Numbered from the stretch's first letter, positions 25,217-36,866 are shown. The stretch: DNA of 64,000 bases from Przewalskia tangutica (GCA_029844215.1 CM056718.1:87346764-87410763); one strand, 5' to 3'. Translations and numbers: made by a program. The notes: a model not told the origin generated them from the letters alone.

Positions 25217-25228
25217 TGGTATCGAGCG
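25217..25228 (+). other. E primer binding site (altered)
   Basis: TGGTATCGAGCG lies 4 bases after the LTR. TGGTATCAGAGC is expected for an initiator tRNA-Met primer. Confidence 0.75.
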
Positions 25229-25412
25229 ATTAATCCTGAAAGTGTCTACGCATCGTATCTAGTAGAGTTTGATTATCGGTGTTGTGCACCACACCAATAA
25301 TCGAGAGGCTATAGGATATTTAGGATTGTTTCCGCTCTTCTCATTCCGAGATCGTGCTTTAGAGTCGTGTTATAGGTTGGACCCTCTAACGTATTCCTTT
25401 CCCGTAATGCTT

Positions 25413-26535
25413 ATGCCTCCACGTAAGGCAACCCGCCTGAAGCGGCAAGGCAGAGGAGTCGCTAGCAGACACCCAGTCACGAGGGCTCGTGCCCGGCCTA
25501 TACCGAGACGGCGAGTTCTATGACGCCGCCGCCCCAAAGAGACCACAGTACCCACACCTCCCGTCCCACACAGGCGAGGAGTTAGGGTACAAGGAGATGG
25601 CCCGCCTTTGGCTAAAGTCAGGCCCGACACGGCGAGAGGCCGGACGCGCGATTCAGCCTGGCCCAGCTCGATCTGGCCGCACCGTTGTTCACCCGAGGCG
25701 AGAGTTTGAGGCTACGAGACTTCGAGCCAGAGCACGGAGTTTTATGGATCGAGGCCGAGGATGATCCGCAGGAGTTCATCCGCCGCCTTCAGAGGATTTT
25801 GAGAGTGATCGCGTGCCGAGACCGAGTCCGTGATCTTTGGTTCACATAGGCCGCGTGATACCGCGATGATTGGTTTGATTCATGGGAGTTATCCCGGAGA
25901 GCACGCGTCCCCGCCTACTGGGATGAGTTCTCGAGGCTTTCCTCACTCACTTCTTGCCTCCACGGATGAGGAGGGCGCGCGATAGATTTTTACCATCGAG
26001 GCAGAGGACGACCGCCGTGAGTACAATGTCGAGTTTGATTCATTGGCTCGATATGTCCCAAAGATTGTAGCAGATATGGAGGATAGGTGCACCGCTATGT
26101 CACCGGCTGACGACTATATGGCCGAGTCATGCGGGGTTTTCCACCGGGTATGGACATTACCCGCACGCAGCTCACGCCTGGATGCGGCGAGCGCAGAGGT
26201 CGACGAGTGGATGACAAAGCAGCAGGAAGGCCAGGCGGAGGGTCTTCGGTGGTTATCGTGGGCGGCCTCGGCCAGCCTAGATTCGCACCACGCCCGGCCA
26301 GAGCACTCCTGCACCGTCCTCAAGACACCCACGATTTTGAGGGCGGACTGTGGCCCTGTGGCTTCGTGACGTCCACAGTAGCAGAGGTACTGGCCGATCG
26401 GGACAACACCCCCAGTGTGGCCCATGCGGTAGATCCCATTACGCGAAGTTTGGTACAACTTTTGGAGCTTGTTACGCCAGGCGGCAGGTCACTTTGCGGG
26501 ATGTCCGGCCGGGCGCTACGGTGGTAGGGCTCACC
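25413..26535 (+). pseudogene. E gag, frameshifted
   Basis: The start ATGCCTCCACGTAAGGC (25413) encodes MPPRKAT, as in G. Capsid traces include the DDPQEFIRRL stretch near 25765 and EYNVEFDSLARYVP near 26020-26060. Zinc-knuckle remnants appear as QCGPCGRSHYAKF near 26412-26450 and GHFAGCPAGRYGG just downstream, in different frames. The order fits a chromovirus gag of about 370 codons. Indels split it into at least five frames. The protein would package the element's RNA. Confidence 0.7.
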
Positions 26536-26639
26536 CTTCAGTTCGCTGCCGCTTCATCATCTCCTACGATTACTCGCCCCGAGGCGTGGTGCCATGGGTC
26601 GCAGGTCGCGGCAGAGGCCGTGGCTCGGTCCCGCCTAGC

Positions 26640-26990
26640 GGTCCTCGAACCGCATTTATGCTTTGTCCAGACAGATCGGGAGGCCTCACCGATGTCGCCA
26701 CGTACCTTATCGGGCTCGGGTTTGATGTGTATGCTTTGATAGATCCGGTTCTACTGGCCCTATATATCCCCTTGTTGCTAGTAGGATGAGGATAGAGCAC
26801 GAGTCCATAGACCCTTTCGAGGTAGCTACGCCCGGGTGATTCGGTAGCTCGGCGGGTATATGTGGCTTGTCTGTGACCATTTACGTCGCCGACCGCCGAC
26901 TTGATAGAGTTGGAGATGATTGACTTCGACGTGATTATGGGGATGGATTGGCTAGCTTCTTGCTATGCCAATGTAGACCGCAGAGAGAGT
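26640..26990 (+). pseudogene. E aspartic protease region
   Basis: A frame around 26725 reads GFDVYALIDP, the flap-and-active-site region of Gypsy protease (normally LIDxGSTHS). The residues after the aspartate are scrambled by indels. A second frame near 26920-26965 reads DVIMGMDWLASCYANVD, the conserved stretch between protease and RT. The enzyme would cut the gag-pol polyprotein. Confidence 0.65.
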
Positions 26991-27264
26991 AATGCGGTTC
27001 CAGCTTCGGAGAGCCGGTTGTTGAGTGAGGAGCACGGTATCGCCGGTGGTAGGTTTATTTCCTACCTCGGCTAGGAAGATGGTGCGAAGGGTATATCTAC
27101 CATCTCGTCGTGTTTGATAATCAAGGCTGCGTACCAGATTTTCCGATTCGATGAGTCACGAGTTCCCGTGACGTGTTTCGCATGACCTCCCGTATCCTCC
27201 CGAGTGGGAGATCGAGTTTTGTATAGATGTGTTGCGGATACTCGCCTATTTCCATTCCGCCATA

Positions 27265-27870
27265 CGAATGGCACCCGCCGAGTTGAGAGAGTTGAAGGAT
27301 CACTTTAGGGATTTGCTAGAGAAGGGCTTCATTAGGCCTAGTGTTTCTCCCCGGGAGCGCCGTATTGTTCGTGAAGAAGAAAGACGGACGCCGCGCATGT
27401 GTTGATTACTGACGGTGAACAAGGTGACCATTAAGAACGAATACCCTTCCTAGGATTGATGATTTGTTCGACTTGCAGTGGTGCGAGATGTTTCTCCAAG
27501 ATTGATCTGCGATCGCTATCATCAGTGCGAGTCGAGAGGTGGATGTCCCTAGATCGCATTCCGACCCAGACGCATTATGAGTTCAGTGGTCATGTCTTTG
27601 GTTGACCAATGCTCCGCGGTATTCATGGATTTGATGAACCGAGTGTTCAAACCATTTTTGGACACGCTTGTGATAGTGTTCATTGATGATATCTTGGTTT
27701 ATTCTCGCCAGAGCGGGAGCACGCGAGCATTTGGCGATCTTGGCCGATTCTCAGACCAGCGATTGTACGCCAAGTTTTCCAAATGTGAGTTTTGTTGACT
27801 TCATGGCGTTTCTTGGGCATATTGTCGGGCCGATGGCATTCGAGTTGATACGCCAAGATCGAGGCGAATG
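27265..27870 (+). pseudogene. E reverse transcriptase
   Basis: Chromovirus RT motifs occur in order across frames: PAELRELKDHFRDLLEKGFI near 27270; KKDGR and CVDY near 27370-27410; NKVTIKNEYP and RIDDLF near 27420-27470; then MDLMNRVFKPFLDTLVIVFI and DDILVYSR at 27620-27710. The FIDD box corresponds to the catalytic YxDD site and is intact. The next frame reads YAKFSKCEFC. The domain copies the element's RNA into DNA using the tRNA primer. The frames are broken, mainly by one-base indels. Confidence 0.85.
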
Positions 27871-27929
27871 ACTTGGCCTAGACCTACTACTCCGGCTGCA
27901 GGTTCGCATTTCGGGCCTTGCAGGTATTA

Positions 27930-28420
27930 TCGGCGGTTCATGGAGAAGTTTGCTTCTATCTTCGCACCATTGACTAGGCCGACTCGAAGGCCAAGTTTGA
28001 TGGACCGATGCTTGTGGCGGGGTTTCGATTCTTTGAAAGAGAGATCGGCGATCGCCCGTTCTTACTCTTCCGCAGGTCCAGATGGTTATGTTGTGTATTG
28101 TGATCGTCGAGCATCGGTTTGGGATGTGTGTTGATGCAGCATGGCGGGGTTATAGCATATGCATCCCGACATTGAAGAAACACGAGGAACTACCCCACCC
28201 ATGATTTGGAGTTGGCGTAGTGATTCACGCTTTGAAGATCCTGAGGCACTATTTGTATGGGTTCACGTGGATATTTTTACGCACCACAAGAGCCTCCAAA
28301 GATATCTTCACGAGGGAGCTGAACTTACGGCGAGACGGTGGTTAGAGTTGCTTAAGGATTACGATATTGATATCCTGTACCACCCGGGAAGGCCAATGTT
28401 GTGGCGTATGCCTTAGTCGT
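27930..28420 (+). pseudogene. E RNase H region
   Basis: YYRRFMEKFASIFAPLTRPT (27925-27985) is the conserved RT/RNase H connection. YVVYCDRRAS near 28090 matches the first RNase H strand. HKSLQRYLHE, then RRWLELLKDYDIDILYHPG at 28285-28395, is the C-terminal RNase H signature. The ADALSR that normally follows is garbled. Confidence 0.8.
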
Positions 28421-28649
28421 AGGTCGATGGGAGCCTATCGGATGTGCAGCTAGAGAGGAGGACATGGTTCGTGATTTGCATCGATTAGCGAGCCTTGGTG
28501 TTCGTTTGATTGATTACGATAGCGGTGGGGTTAGAGTTCGTGAGGTTGCCGAGTCTTCCATCGTCGTCGAGAGGTGAAGAGGCAACAGTTCGAGGACCCA
28601 CTTTGATTCGATATCGTGATACGACTCTTCGTGAGGGCAAGGTCCTTTG

Positions 28650-29760
28650 AGGTAGCACCGATGGGGTGCTAAGGTTCGAGGCGGTATGTGTTCGGATGTT
28701 GCAGACTTCGCAGCAGAGTTCTTGGGGAAGCACACGCGCAAGCGTTACTCTATCCATCCGGTCGACCAAGATGTACCACGACCTTAGATCTGTGTATTGG
28801 TGGGATGGTTTGAAGAGGACGTTGCGAGTTCGTAGCTCGCCGTGTTGTCGTGCAGTGAAGGTAGAGCACGAGAGACCGGTGGTTTGTTGCGGCGATAGAG
28901 ATCCCGACCGGAAGTGGGAGGTAATCAACATGGACTTCATCACGATTACCTCGCACTCGAGGAGACATGATTCTATATGGGTTATCGTCGACGGTGACGA
29001 AATCAGCCCACTTTCTTCCGTCGGGGCGACTTTTCTACCGAGGATTATGCCGACTTTACATCCGAGAGATCGTCGATCGCATGGAGTCCCTACTTCGATC
29101 ATATCGCATGAGGAGCCCGGTTTACCAACTTGGAGGTCCTTCCGAGGGGTTTAGGACGCAGTGAGCTCGAGTAATCGCATTTCATCCACGCATGCACGGA
29201 CAGCAGAGCGCACTATCCGCACTCTCGAGGATATCTGCGAGCTTCGTGTTATTGACTTCAGTGGTAGTTGGGAGGATCATTTGCCTCTAGTTGAGTTCGC
29301 GTATAATAATAGCTACCACTCCGATTCGAGATGGCGCCTTATGAGGCCTTGTATGGGAGGAAGTGCGATCGCCTATAGGTTGGTTCGAGGTGGGCGAGTG
29401 CGCTAGTGGGACCAGATTTGGTACAAAGCGATGGATAAGGTGAAGCTTATCCGAGGCGGCTATTAACGGCTCGAGTCGAAGTAAGTCGATGCAGATCATC
29501 GTCGTCGACATCCGAGTTTGCGATTGATGATTGGGTTTTCTGAAGGTGTCACCCATGGCGGTGTGATGAGATTCGAAGAAGGAAACTCACCAAGGTACAT
29601 TGGGCCGTTCGGATTGTCCGCGGTAGGCAAGGTTGCCTATGAGTTGAATCTGCCGTCCGATCCGGAGGCGCATCCGATGTTTCACGTTTCTATCTTTGAG
29701 AGATGTATCGGGATCCATCTAGTGGTACATCCGATTGACGATGTCCAGTGACCGAGGGTT
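28650..29760 (+). pseudogene. E integrase
   Basis: Pieces in order: the KMYHDLRSVYWWDGLKR zinc-binding region near 28768-28815; INMDFIT with the first catalytic aspartate near 28930; HDSIWVIVDG near 28968; AERTIRTLEDI and VIDFSGSWEDHLPLVEFAYN at 29200-29310; and the C-terminal GPF module PFGLSAVGKVAYELNLPS, then MFHVSIFER, near 29605-29705. The protein would insert the cDNA and makes the 5-base duplication seen around E. The DDE core is shattered between 29000 and 29200. Confidence 0.85.
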
Positions 29761-29935
29761 ATCGTATGAGGAGATTCCCATAGCGATAATCGATCGTCGT
29801 TAGGCGTCTGCGGACGAAGGGCGTGGCTTCCACAAAGTCTTGTGGCGAACGAGCTCGGAGAGATGACGTGGAAGCCGAGAGGACATGAGGCAGAAGTATC
29901 CTCACCTGTTCCCCACCCCTCCAGGTAATTCACTT
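29757..29935 (+). pseudogene. E chromodomain-like tail
   Basis: Translation across frames gives YEEIPIAIIDRR, a garbled KVLWR-like stretch, then WKPRG/EAERT and KYPHLFP. This is the order seen in the Tekay/Del post-integrase tail, which targets chromatin. It is the main reason for placing E in the chromoviruses. Confidence 0.6.
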
Positions 29936-30070
29936 TCTACTTGTGAATCTTCATTATCGTTTATGCCTAAGTGTTGTTTATGGCCGTGTGTGGCTTTTGC
30001 AAACTGTTTAAGTTTTGAAGAACCTTATCGTTATCTGTCTTGGGAAGGAACATTCGGGACGAATGTTTCT

Positions 30071-30083
30071 AAGGAGGGGAGAA
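30071..30083 (+). other. E polypurine tract
   Basis: AAGGAGGGGAGAA abuts the 3' LTR and would prime plus-strand DNA synthesis. The same tract, in variant forms, precedes every LTR of the H, G and K interiors. Confidence 0.85.
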
Positions 30084-32507
30084 TGTTATACCCCGTATTT
30101 CCAGAGTATGTACGTAAAGGAATACGTACAAAAAGTTTGGTCTTAAAGTTAGGCCTTGGACGATTTTGTTAGGCACAACTCTCAAAGCGAACAGTTTTCC
30201 GACGAAACGTTTCCACAGCTTTCGTAGGATAAATTCCGGCTATGTCATTTCTAATTTTTGCGGATTTTTCCAGAGGCGTAACACTTTGGACCAACGAGAG
30301 GGCACTTGCCACCCTCTCATTGGTGGACTTGTCACGGCAATAGGGCCGAATGGATGACCATCCTTGTCATAAAGTTGGTTAGATATTTTGTGTGCAAGTT
30401 GGCTAGGTACACTTGCCCTAATCTTGACCTTACACTTGCCTAGCACTTGGCTAAATCTTGGCCATTGGTTGGCCATGTCTTGACCTATAAATACCCTCTT
30501 GAGATGAAGAGTTCTTCATCCACAAAAGCTTTCAAGTCTAAAAATCCTTCCTCTCCCTTTGTAAGCAATTCGTCCAACACACTCCTCCAGAAGCTTGGCC
30601 GAGGCTACCCCACCCCCTAGCCTAGCCGAAACCTACCCCCCCTCCCTTGGTAGAAAAGTTGCCTTCTTGTATTGTTATAATGCCCAAAATACCCTAGCCC
30701 AAATACCTTAGTACTTAGTAGAAGTTGTGAAGAACTTCTAAGGTTTCTCGAGCATACAACTTAGGAGCAAAACCTTGCTCAGGCGCGACTTTTTCTAGGA
30801 TATTATTGGGCTTACCGAGGTAACTAATCCTAACCCTCTTTTGAATTAGAGAATACTTACTGTTGTAGAATAAGAATAGTATAAATACTTAGAAGAATAT
30901 CACAGAATAGAATTGAACTGCTATCACAGTAGAAGGGTTTAAAAGAAGAATAATTGAACTGTACTCGCATAGGACTGTTTTCACAGTAGACTCATATAGC
31001 TCACCGGGTAGGGTTGTGCTGCCCAACTTTCCATAGAATTGTGAACCCTCTGTTTAGAATGACCCTCAGAGTAGTCTTTGATAGATATCTGTGACTATTA
31101 TAGGCTGACTCTCTGCGCGCGACATATTCAACTTGGCAGGTGGTTTTCGCTGAGAAGGTATGTGATTCTTCCTAAAGCATGATATTTTACAATATATATA
31201 GTACGGTAGACGTACATGTGTTAACTGGATAATAACTATGGCAATGTCTTTGACTTAAGCCTGAATAATACTTACGGCAATGCCTCACGGCTTAAGCCTG
31301 AATAATAAAGAACTGAAAACATTTCAAAAGACTACTGAATCATATTAACAGAAGAGAACTAATTGGTTTTTAAAACAGAAGCTTAAGAGTTATACTAGCT
31401 TTATGGGAAGTAAGTATAACCACTTAAGATTGATAAAAGAAACAAGTTTGCCTATGTGTTTATAACAGACTTATATTGTGAAAAGAATAATAAGATGGTT
31501 TGATAAGTAGACATGATATGATGCTATGTGTGTTAGTATCTTGTAACGTTTGTATAGGTGAGTATCCTTGTTGTGCTTATGTTACTTAAAAGATAAGTTG
31601 TTATGTTAGTATACTATCACTCACCTCTTGAGATGATACCGGGGGTTAAGCTGCCCTCCGACGCGGGTAGACTCGGTGATGCAGGACCGTGATTCGAGAA
31701 TACCTCATGCGGGTCCGGGGCCTATGCGAGCTACGAGTTCCGTGTTAGTATGCGGGTTATGCCTCACGCGGTCTATGTGGCCATGCGGACAATGAGTCCA
31801 GCGATGCCGAGGAGTAGCTACCTCGATGCGGGTTATACCTCACGCGCCCACGTGAGTGGCCTATGCGGACTCGAGTTCAGATTAGGCTTGCGATGATGAT
31901 ATGGGCGAGTGGCCCTGTTTCGATCATTCGCAGCCTAGACAAGACCTATTACAGTTACCTATTGTTGCTCTTGTTTGTGATGTGGCACTACGTGCGGTTT
32001 CCTTGGTTGTTTCACACATATTTGTAAACTGGTTTTAAAATGATATGTTTTCATTTAAGTACTTTACAGTTTCGCATACTTAGTACCTGTTGTACTGACC
32101 TCCTTCGGGGGGCTGCGTTCATGCCGCAGGTAAGGGCAAAGAGTGCTAGATCCGCATCCTTAGGATCTCTACATTGGTGTAGTGATCTCCATCTCTTCCG
32201 AGGCTCTACTTTTGGTATGATCTCCTGTTGTAGATAGTTTTTGTACGATCGGTATGGCGGGGCCCTGTCCCGCCATAGTTGTATATTTCCTTAGAGGTCT
32301 GTAGTCATGTTGTACAGTGTCGGATGTAACTGCTAAAACATGATTATATATATATATGCCGAAAGGCGATGTTTTCTCACATAATCTGTGTCTTGTTTTA
32401 TAAACTGTTTCATGTCTTGCTTTATGTTTCCGCTGATTACTCTGATGTATGACTACTTGGGTGCCCCGGTAAGGCACCAGTCACGGGCCCCGGAATGGGT
32501 CGTGACA
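30084..32507 (+). mobile_element. E 3' LTR
   Basis: It matches the 5' LTR end to end and is 42 bases longer. Many length differences are at CAG/CTG sites that are intact here and altered in the 5' copy. It ends GGGTCGTGACA and is followed by CTCTC. Confidence 0.92.
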
Positions 32508-32512
32508 CTCTC
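32508..32512. repeat. Target-site duplication CTCTC, right copy of E
   Basis: It is identical to 22826-22830. Confidence 0.9.
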
Positions 32513-33474
32513 GAACTCTTTCTCATGACTTACCACATTTTCTCTACTGCTTCAGTTTCCAAAATCTCGGGTTTACTATCTCCAACTTGGTCATCATTAA
32601 CTGGGAACACTCTGGATGGATCTCCGATACTTTCCCGAACATAACAACACGAAAGACTGGACGTACTGCCTCCTAAGTCGGACGGCAATGCTAACTATAG
32701 GCAACCTGGCATATTCTTCACATGATCTGAAAAGGCCCAAAGTAACTCGGGCTAAGTTTCCTCTGTTCTCCAAAACTCGTCACACCCTACCGGGGTGGTA
32801 CCTTCGAGAAGACCCACCGTCAACTCAACCTGCTGCCGCCGATTATCCGCACGACTTCTGTTGACTCTGAGCTGCCGATAACCTCTCCTGGATAGGCTTC
32901 ACCCTATCCACATCCTGCCGAAATAAATATGAACCAACTATCTGCACTTTGCCAACATCGAACCAATCGACCGGCAACTTACACTTCCGCCCCTACGAGG
33001 CTTCGTAAGGCGATATCCGAATACTGAAATGGTAGTTATAAAAGCACTCCCTCAACAGGAGGCAACAATCCTCACAGCTATCCCTGAAATCCAAACACAG
33101 GCCCGAGGGCGAATGCGCTACTGAGACTTACCTGAGTTCCTAACCCTGCCTGGTAAAACCTCCTGAAAAAGAAACAGCCGAACCTGGGCTTCACTTTCTG
33201 CCATAAGGTGAAGGTAGGCACCTCGTGCAGCCTTACAACCTTCCTGATATAACATCTCGCATAACCCTCTGTCGAGTAAACGATCTTGACTGAAAGACAA
33301 TACGGGCTGACCTCATTGGCCCGACTACTGGTTGAACGCATCCACGAACTCATACGATGGTTAACTAATCTTGGGCCTAACACCCTCGTGACCCTACCAC
33401 CTGGAGGGACCACCACAAACTGACCCCACCATAAAACATGTCGCAGGTTGACCCGCGGCATGGCCTCAACCCGA
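32513..33474 (-). pseudogene. K interior with integrase remnant (minus strand)
   Basis: The minus strand encodes the second half of a chromovirus integrase: YSTEGYARCYIRKVVRLHEV, then AGLGTQVSLSSAF, near 33120-33310, followed downstream by DWFDVGKVQIVGSYLF, VDRVKPIQERLSAAQSQQKS and a GPF-like segment. K was therefore an autonomous element. The reading frame breaks several times. E splits the interior on one side. On the other, a G LTR fragment joins at about 33475, so gag, protease and RT of K are gone. Confidence 0.75.
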
Positions 33475-35522
33475 CCCTTATAGGGTTGAAGTACTACGGT
33501 AGCATATTCCTCTTAAGGGAGATAGTACTGTGGAGCATTTTGCTTATTGTCGACAATCTTCGCGAGGTATGTGATTCTTCCTATCCTCTTCAGCATGACT
33601 ATTTGTAAAATATATAGTGCGGTAGACGCACGTGTGATAAAGGAATTTGATTTCCCTTTTGTGCCTTGACTTGATATGAAGTGTTAAGGGCTTTATTGTG
33701 TGGAAATAGTAGTAAAGTCCTATCTGTTAGTAACGGGTACTCGGTGGTTAAAGAATGAGCCCTATTGGTCTCATAAATGTTTATAGTGGTAATTGGTTGG
33801 TTTAAAACATAAAATGTTATAACGGCTTTATGGGAAGTTTGTTATAACCACTTTATGTAGTTAAAAGAATGGTTTGTCGATTTCAAAAGATAAGAGACGG
33901 ACTTGTAATTGACCTAAATGGTGTTGAAAATTATAAAACCTAATTCGTGAGAAACGAATACTTGGTTTTTAAAAGAATAACGTTACAAATTTCGGAAATG
34001 GGAATAAGGATCGAACAAGCCAATGCAGCGTCGATAAAGGAAAGAAGTAATGACATTAATCATATTAAAACCAGTAGAAACCTCCATCTGCATAGAAGCT
34101 AAGATAAGACAAAATGGCATTACATTTCCTAGATCATGGTCATTTAATGAGAATTATTGAAATCAAGTTCTGATTTTCCTAAAAGTTTCAAAGTAAGGAA
34201 CTCGTTTTCTAATAGAAAAGAGACTTAAGAATTTGAAGTATTTTGGTTTAAAAGAAAGGCATGATTTTGTCTTGACTTGTTTTATTAATCATAAAGTGTT
34301 GTAATAGCTTATTGGGAAGTTAGTTATAACGACTTTATGGAAAATAAAGAAATGGACTCATTATTGGATTTTAGAATGGTAACTTGATTTTGGAAAAAAG
34401 GAAGTAACTCGTTTTCAAATGTTGAACTCCTTGTGATGGAAAAACATAAGTGACTTGTTTATAAAAGGTAGGAGTACCTTGATCCTAAAGGGGTTAAGTA
34501 CTTGGGTTTTAAATGATATACTTGATGTTGTGTTAAGAAGTATTTATAGTACCTTGAGTTGTGTGTACTAGCCTATGCTTGTTGTGGTAGCCTTTGTTGT
34601 GCAAGTGTTTGGTTGTGTGCTACCGAGTCTCTCACGATGGAGGCTATCTGGTTGATTGATGGACATACTGACGCGTTGGGTAGCCCACGGGTATGCTTCC
34701 ACTGTATCGATCCTCTTGTACATGCTGACACGTTGGGTAGCCCACGGGTATGCTTCCATTAGGAGTGTTATCTGTTAGTTGTTTGGACATACTGACACGT
34801 TGGGTAGCCCACGGGTATGCTTCCACAGTGAGTATCATCTTGTTATTTCCTTTGGGCATACTGACACGTTGGATGGTCCACGGGTATGGGCCCACTAGGA
34901 TGGTTCCATGGCCATGCTTATACCGATGTGAGATCTTGCCGGCACGCGCCGTTGTGCGTTAAACTCGGGTTGTATTTGAGTGATGATCTCACGGGCATGA
35001 GTCCCTGACTTGACATGACTGCTTATATGTTGTGTACTGTAGTTCGGTTATCATACATGTCTCCTGCTTTATATAGACTATTATGATTTGATATGATATT
35101 TACGATTCACATACTTGGTACTGCAGATCGACCTCTCGGCCGCGTTCATGCCGCAGTTGAGGTACATAGCTTGGCGATCCACTCTCTTAGGATCGCTGTT
35201 CGGTTCTCGAAAGCTCCATATCTCCTAAGCTTGTCACGTGGTACGGTTCTCAAGTAGTAGACTTTTGTATATTCGGGGGCATGGCGGGCCCTGTCCGTCA
35301 TTATAGTTTCAAAATTCTTAGAGGTCTGCATGTAATCAGGCAAGTTTGTAAGGGATATCGCTCAAGTTTTAATTTATGTACAAAAAGGTAACTGGGTTAG
35401 CTCTTTCTTATTTCACTGTTTTATATGTTTAAGTTTTTATTTCCGCTGGTTTTCTCTGATGTTGTATCACTAGGGTGCCCGGGGTAAGGCACCAGTCACG
35501 GGCCCGGGTTCGGGTCGTGACA
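33475..35522 (+). mobile_element. G-family LTR, 5'-truncated
   Basis: It begins inside the LTR at CTTATAGGGTTGAAGTACTA (equivalent to 12450 and 38474) and runs to GGGTCGTGACA at 35522. It contains the dyad GTGCG-GTAGA-CGCAC at 33617-33631 and the minisatellite at 34660-34900. Its first 1.2 kb is missing. Confidence 0.85.
34660..34900 (+). repeat. G LTR minisatellite, best preserved copy
   Basis: Four units, each with GTTGGGTAGCCCACGGGTAT, are spaced by 62-66 bases. The CCCACGGG parts are complete here and shortened in several sister arrays. Confidence 0.85.
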
Positions 35523-35526
35523 AAAG

Positions 35527-35538
35527 TGGTATCAGAGC
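35527..35538 (+). other. Primer binding site, intact (initiator tRNA-Met type)
   Basis: TGGTATCAGAGC, four bases after the LTR, is the standard plant site complementary to the initiator tRNA-Met 3' end. It is the only intact copy among the five in the window. Confidence 0.9.
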
Positions 35539-35729
35539 AGTTAATCCTCGGAGAGTGTCTACAGACCGTATCCAGTAGAGTCTTGATTATCGGTGTGTTG
35601 TGCACCACATCTATAATCAGGAGGCTATAGGATATCTAGGATTGGTTTCCATTCTTCTCACTCTGAGATCGTGCCTTAGAGCGGTGTTATAAGTTGGACT
35701 CCCTCTGACGTGTTCTTTGTATACCAGTG

Positions 35730-36866
35730 ATGCCTCCACGCAAGGCAACCAGAGCCCAGAAGGGCAAGGCAGCAGAGGGAGCTGCGAGTAGAGCAGCAGC
35801 GGTCTCTCCTGAGACTACGGCACCTGAGCCTCGATCCCCGCACAGAGGCAGGAGATGGGTTACGCGAGATGGCCCGATTATTGGCCGTGATCGTGGCGAG
35901 CACGAGATAGATCTGACGCAGCAGCCTCGATTCGAGCACCCATAGTTCACCCGAGGTCAGATAGTTTGAGGCTACGGGATTTTATGAGTTGTAGCCCACC
36001 TGAGTTCTACGGGTCAAGGCCGGAGGATGATCCGCAGGAGTTCATCCGACAGTTACAGCGGATCATGAGAGTGATCAAGGCTTCGGAGACTGAGTCAGTT
36101 GTTTTAGGTTCACATCGGCTGCGTGATACTGCAGTCGACTGGTTTGATTCATGGGAGCTGTCCCGGGGGGAACATGCACCTCCAGCTGGTTGGGGTGAGT
36201 TCTCAGAGGCTTTCCTTGGCCATTTCTTGCCTCCACAGATGAGGAGGGCACGGGCCGACAGATTTTTGATGCTAAGACAAAGGGTGCACGTTGAGTACAA
36301 TGTGTAGTTTGACTCATTGGCGGTATGTCCCCATTGTGGTGGCCAATATGGAGGATAGAGTGCCGTTATGTCACCGGACTCGATGAGTATTTAGCGGAGG
36401 ATGCGCGGTGTAGCTCTTGTAGGGCATGGACATTGCCGCGTCCAGCTATCACGCGTGACCCGAAAGCGTAGGTCGGCGGAATAACGAATCGGCGAGAGGG
36501 CGGGGCGGTAGAGTCCTCTGGTGACGCCGAGGCGACGGCCTCGGCGAGCTAGTTATTTACCTCGGCCCGATCTGAGTGCTCCATCACGATCTTGGGACGT
36601 TCAGAAATTCGAGAGCGGTCGGGGCTTCCGTGTTTCGTGTTTTTGGGAAGCGGGGCGTTAGTCGAGATGGGACCACCCTACCTCGTTGTGGCGTTGTGGT
36701 AGGCTCCATGGTGAGTGTCGTCTTTGGAATGGGGTTTGTTTTGCATGCGGCCGTGAGGCCATTTGCGGAATTGTCGACCGAGAGATAAGCGCGGATGTAG
36801 AGACTCGACGCCGGGATCGATGGTGATTCATCTCCTCCTTTTTGTGCCGTGCGAGGAAGGAACATG
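35730..36866 (+). pseudogene. G gag, copy 3
   Basis: The start ATGCCTCCACGCAAGGC gives MPPRKATRAQKGKAAEGAA. After a frame change near 35930, 35966-36307 encodes LRLRDFMSCSPPEFYGSRPE, DDPQEFIRQLQRIM, AVDWFDSWELSRGEHAPPAG and FLPPQMRRARADRF. This is the best capsid stretch among the G copies. The frame then stops at an apparent TAG at 36305, where sister copies read GTAGAG. The zinc-knuckle region near 36735-36770 is degraded. No pol follows. Product and role are as for the copy at 14661. Confidence 0.8.

Larger units (their letters stand above)
22831..32507 (+). mobile_element. E element: complete chromovirus (Tekay/Del-like) LTR retrotransposon
   Basis: This is a 9.68-kb unit with LTRs of about 2.4 kb, a primer site, gag, protease, RT, RNase H, integrase, a chromodomain-like tail, a polypurine tract and a CTCTC target duplication on both sides. 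It lies antisense within K. Gene order PR-RT-RH-IN is Ty3/Gypsy, and the post-integrase tail with a trace of KVLWR and TWEAE is chromovirus. The two LTRs are almost identical apart from small indels at CAG/CTG, so insertion looks recent although the reading frames are broken. Confidence 0.92.

Noticed and set aside
26500..29760. Calling E a long-dead element because its frames are broken
   Set aside because: The LTR pair and target duplication indicate a recent insertion, and the breaks coincide with the CHG-type discrepancies, so they cannot be used for dating.
32508..33474. A novel host gene on the minus strand between E and the G array
   Set aside because: The peptides align in order with chromovirus integrase (YARCYIRKVVRLHEVP, GLGTQVSLSSAF, DVGKVQIVG), so it is the interior of K.
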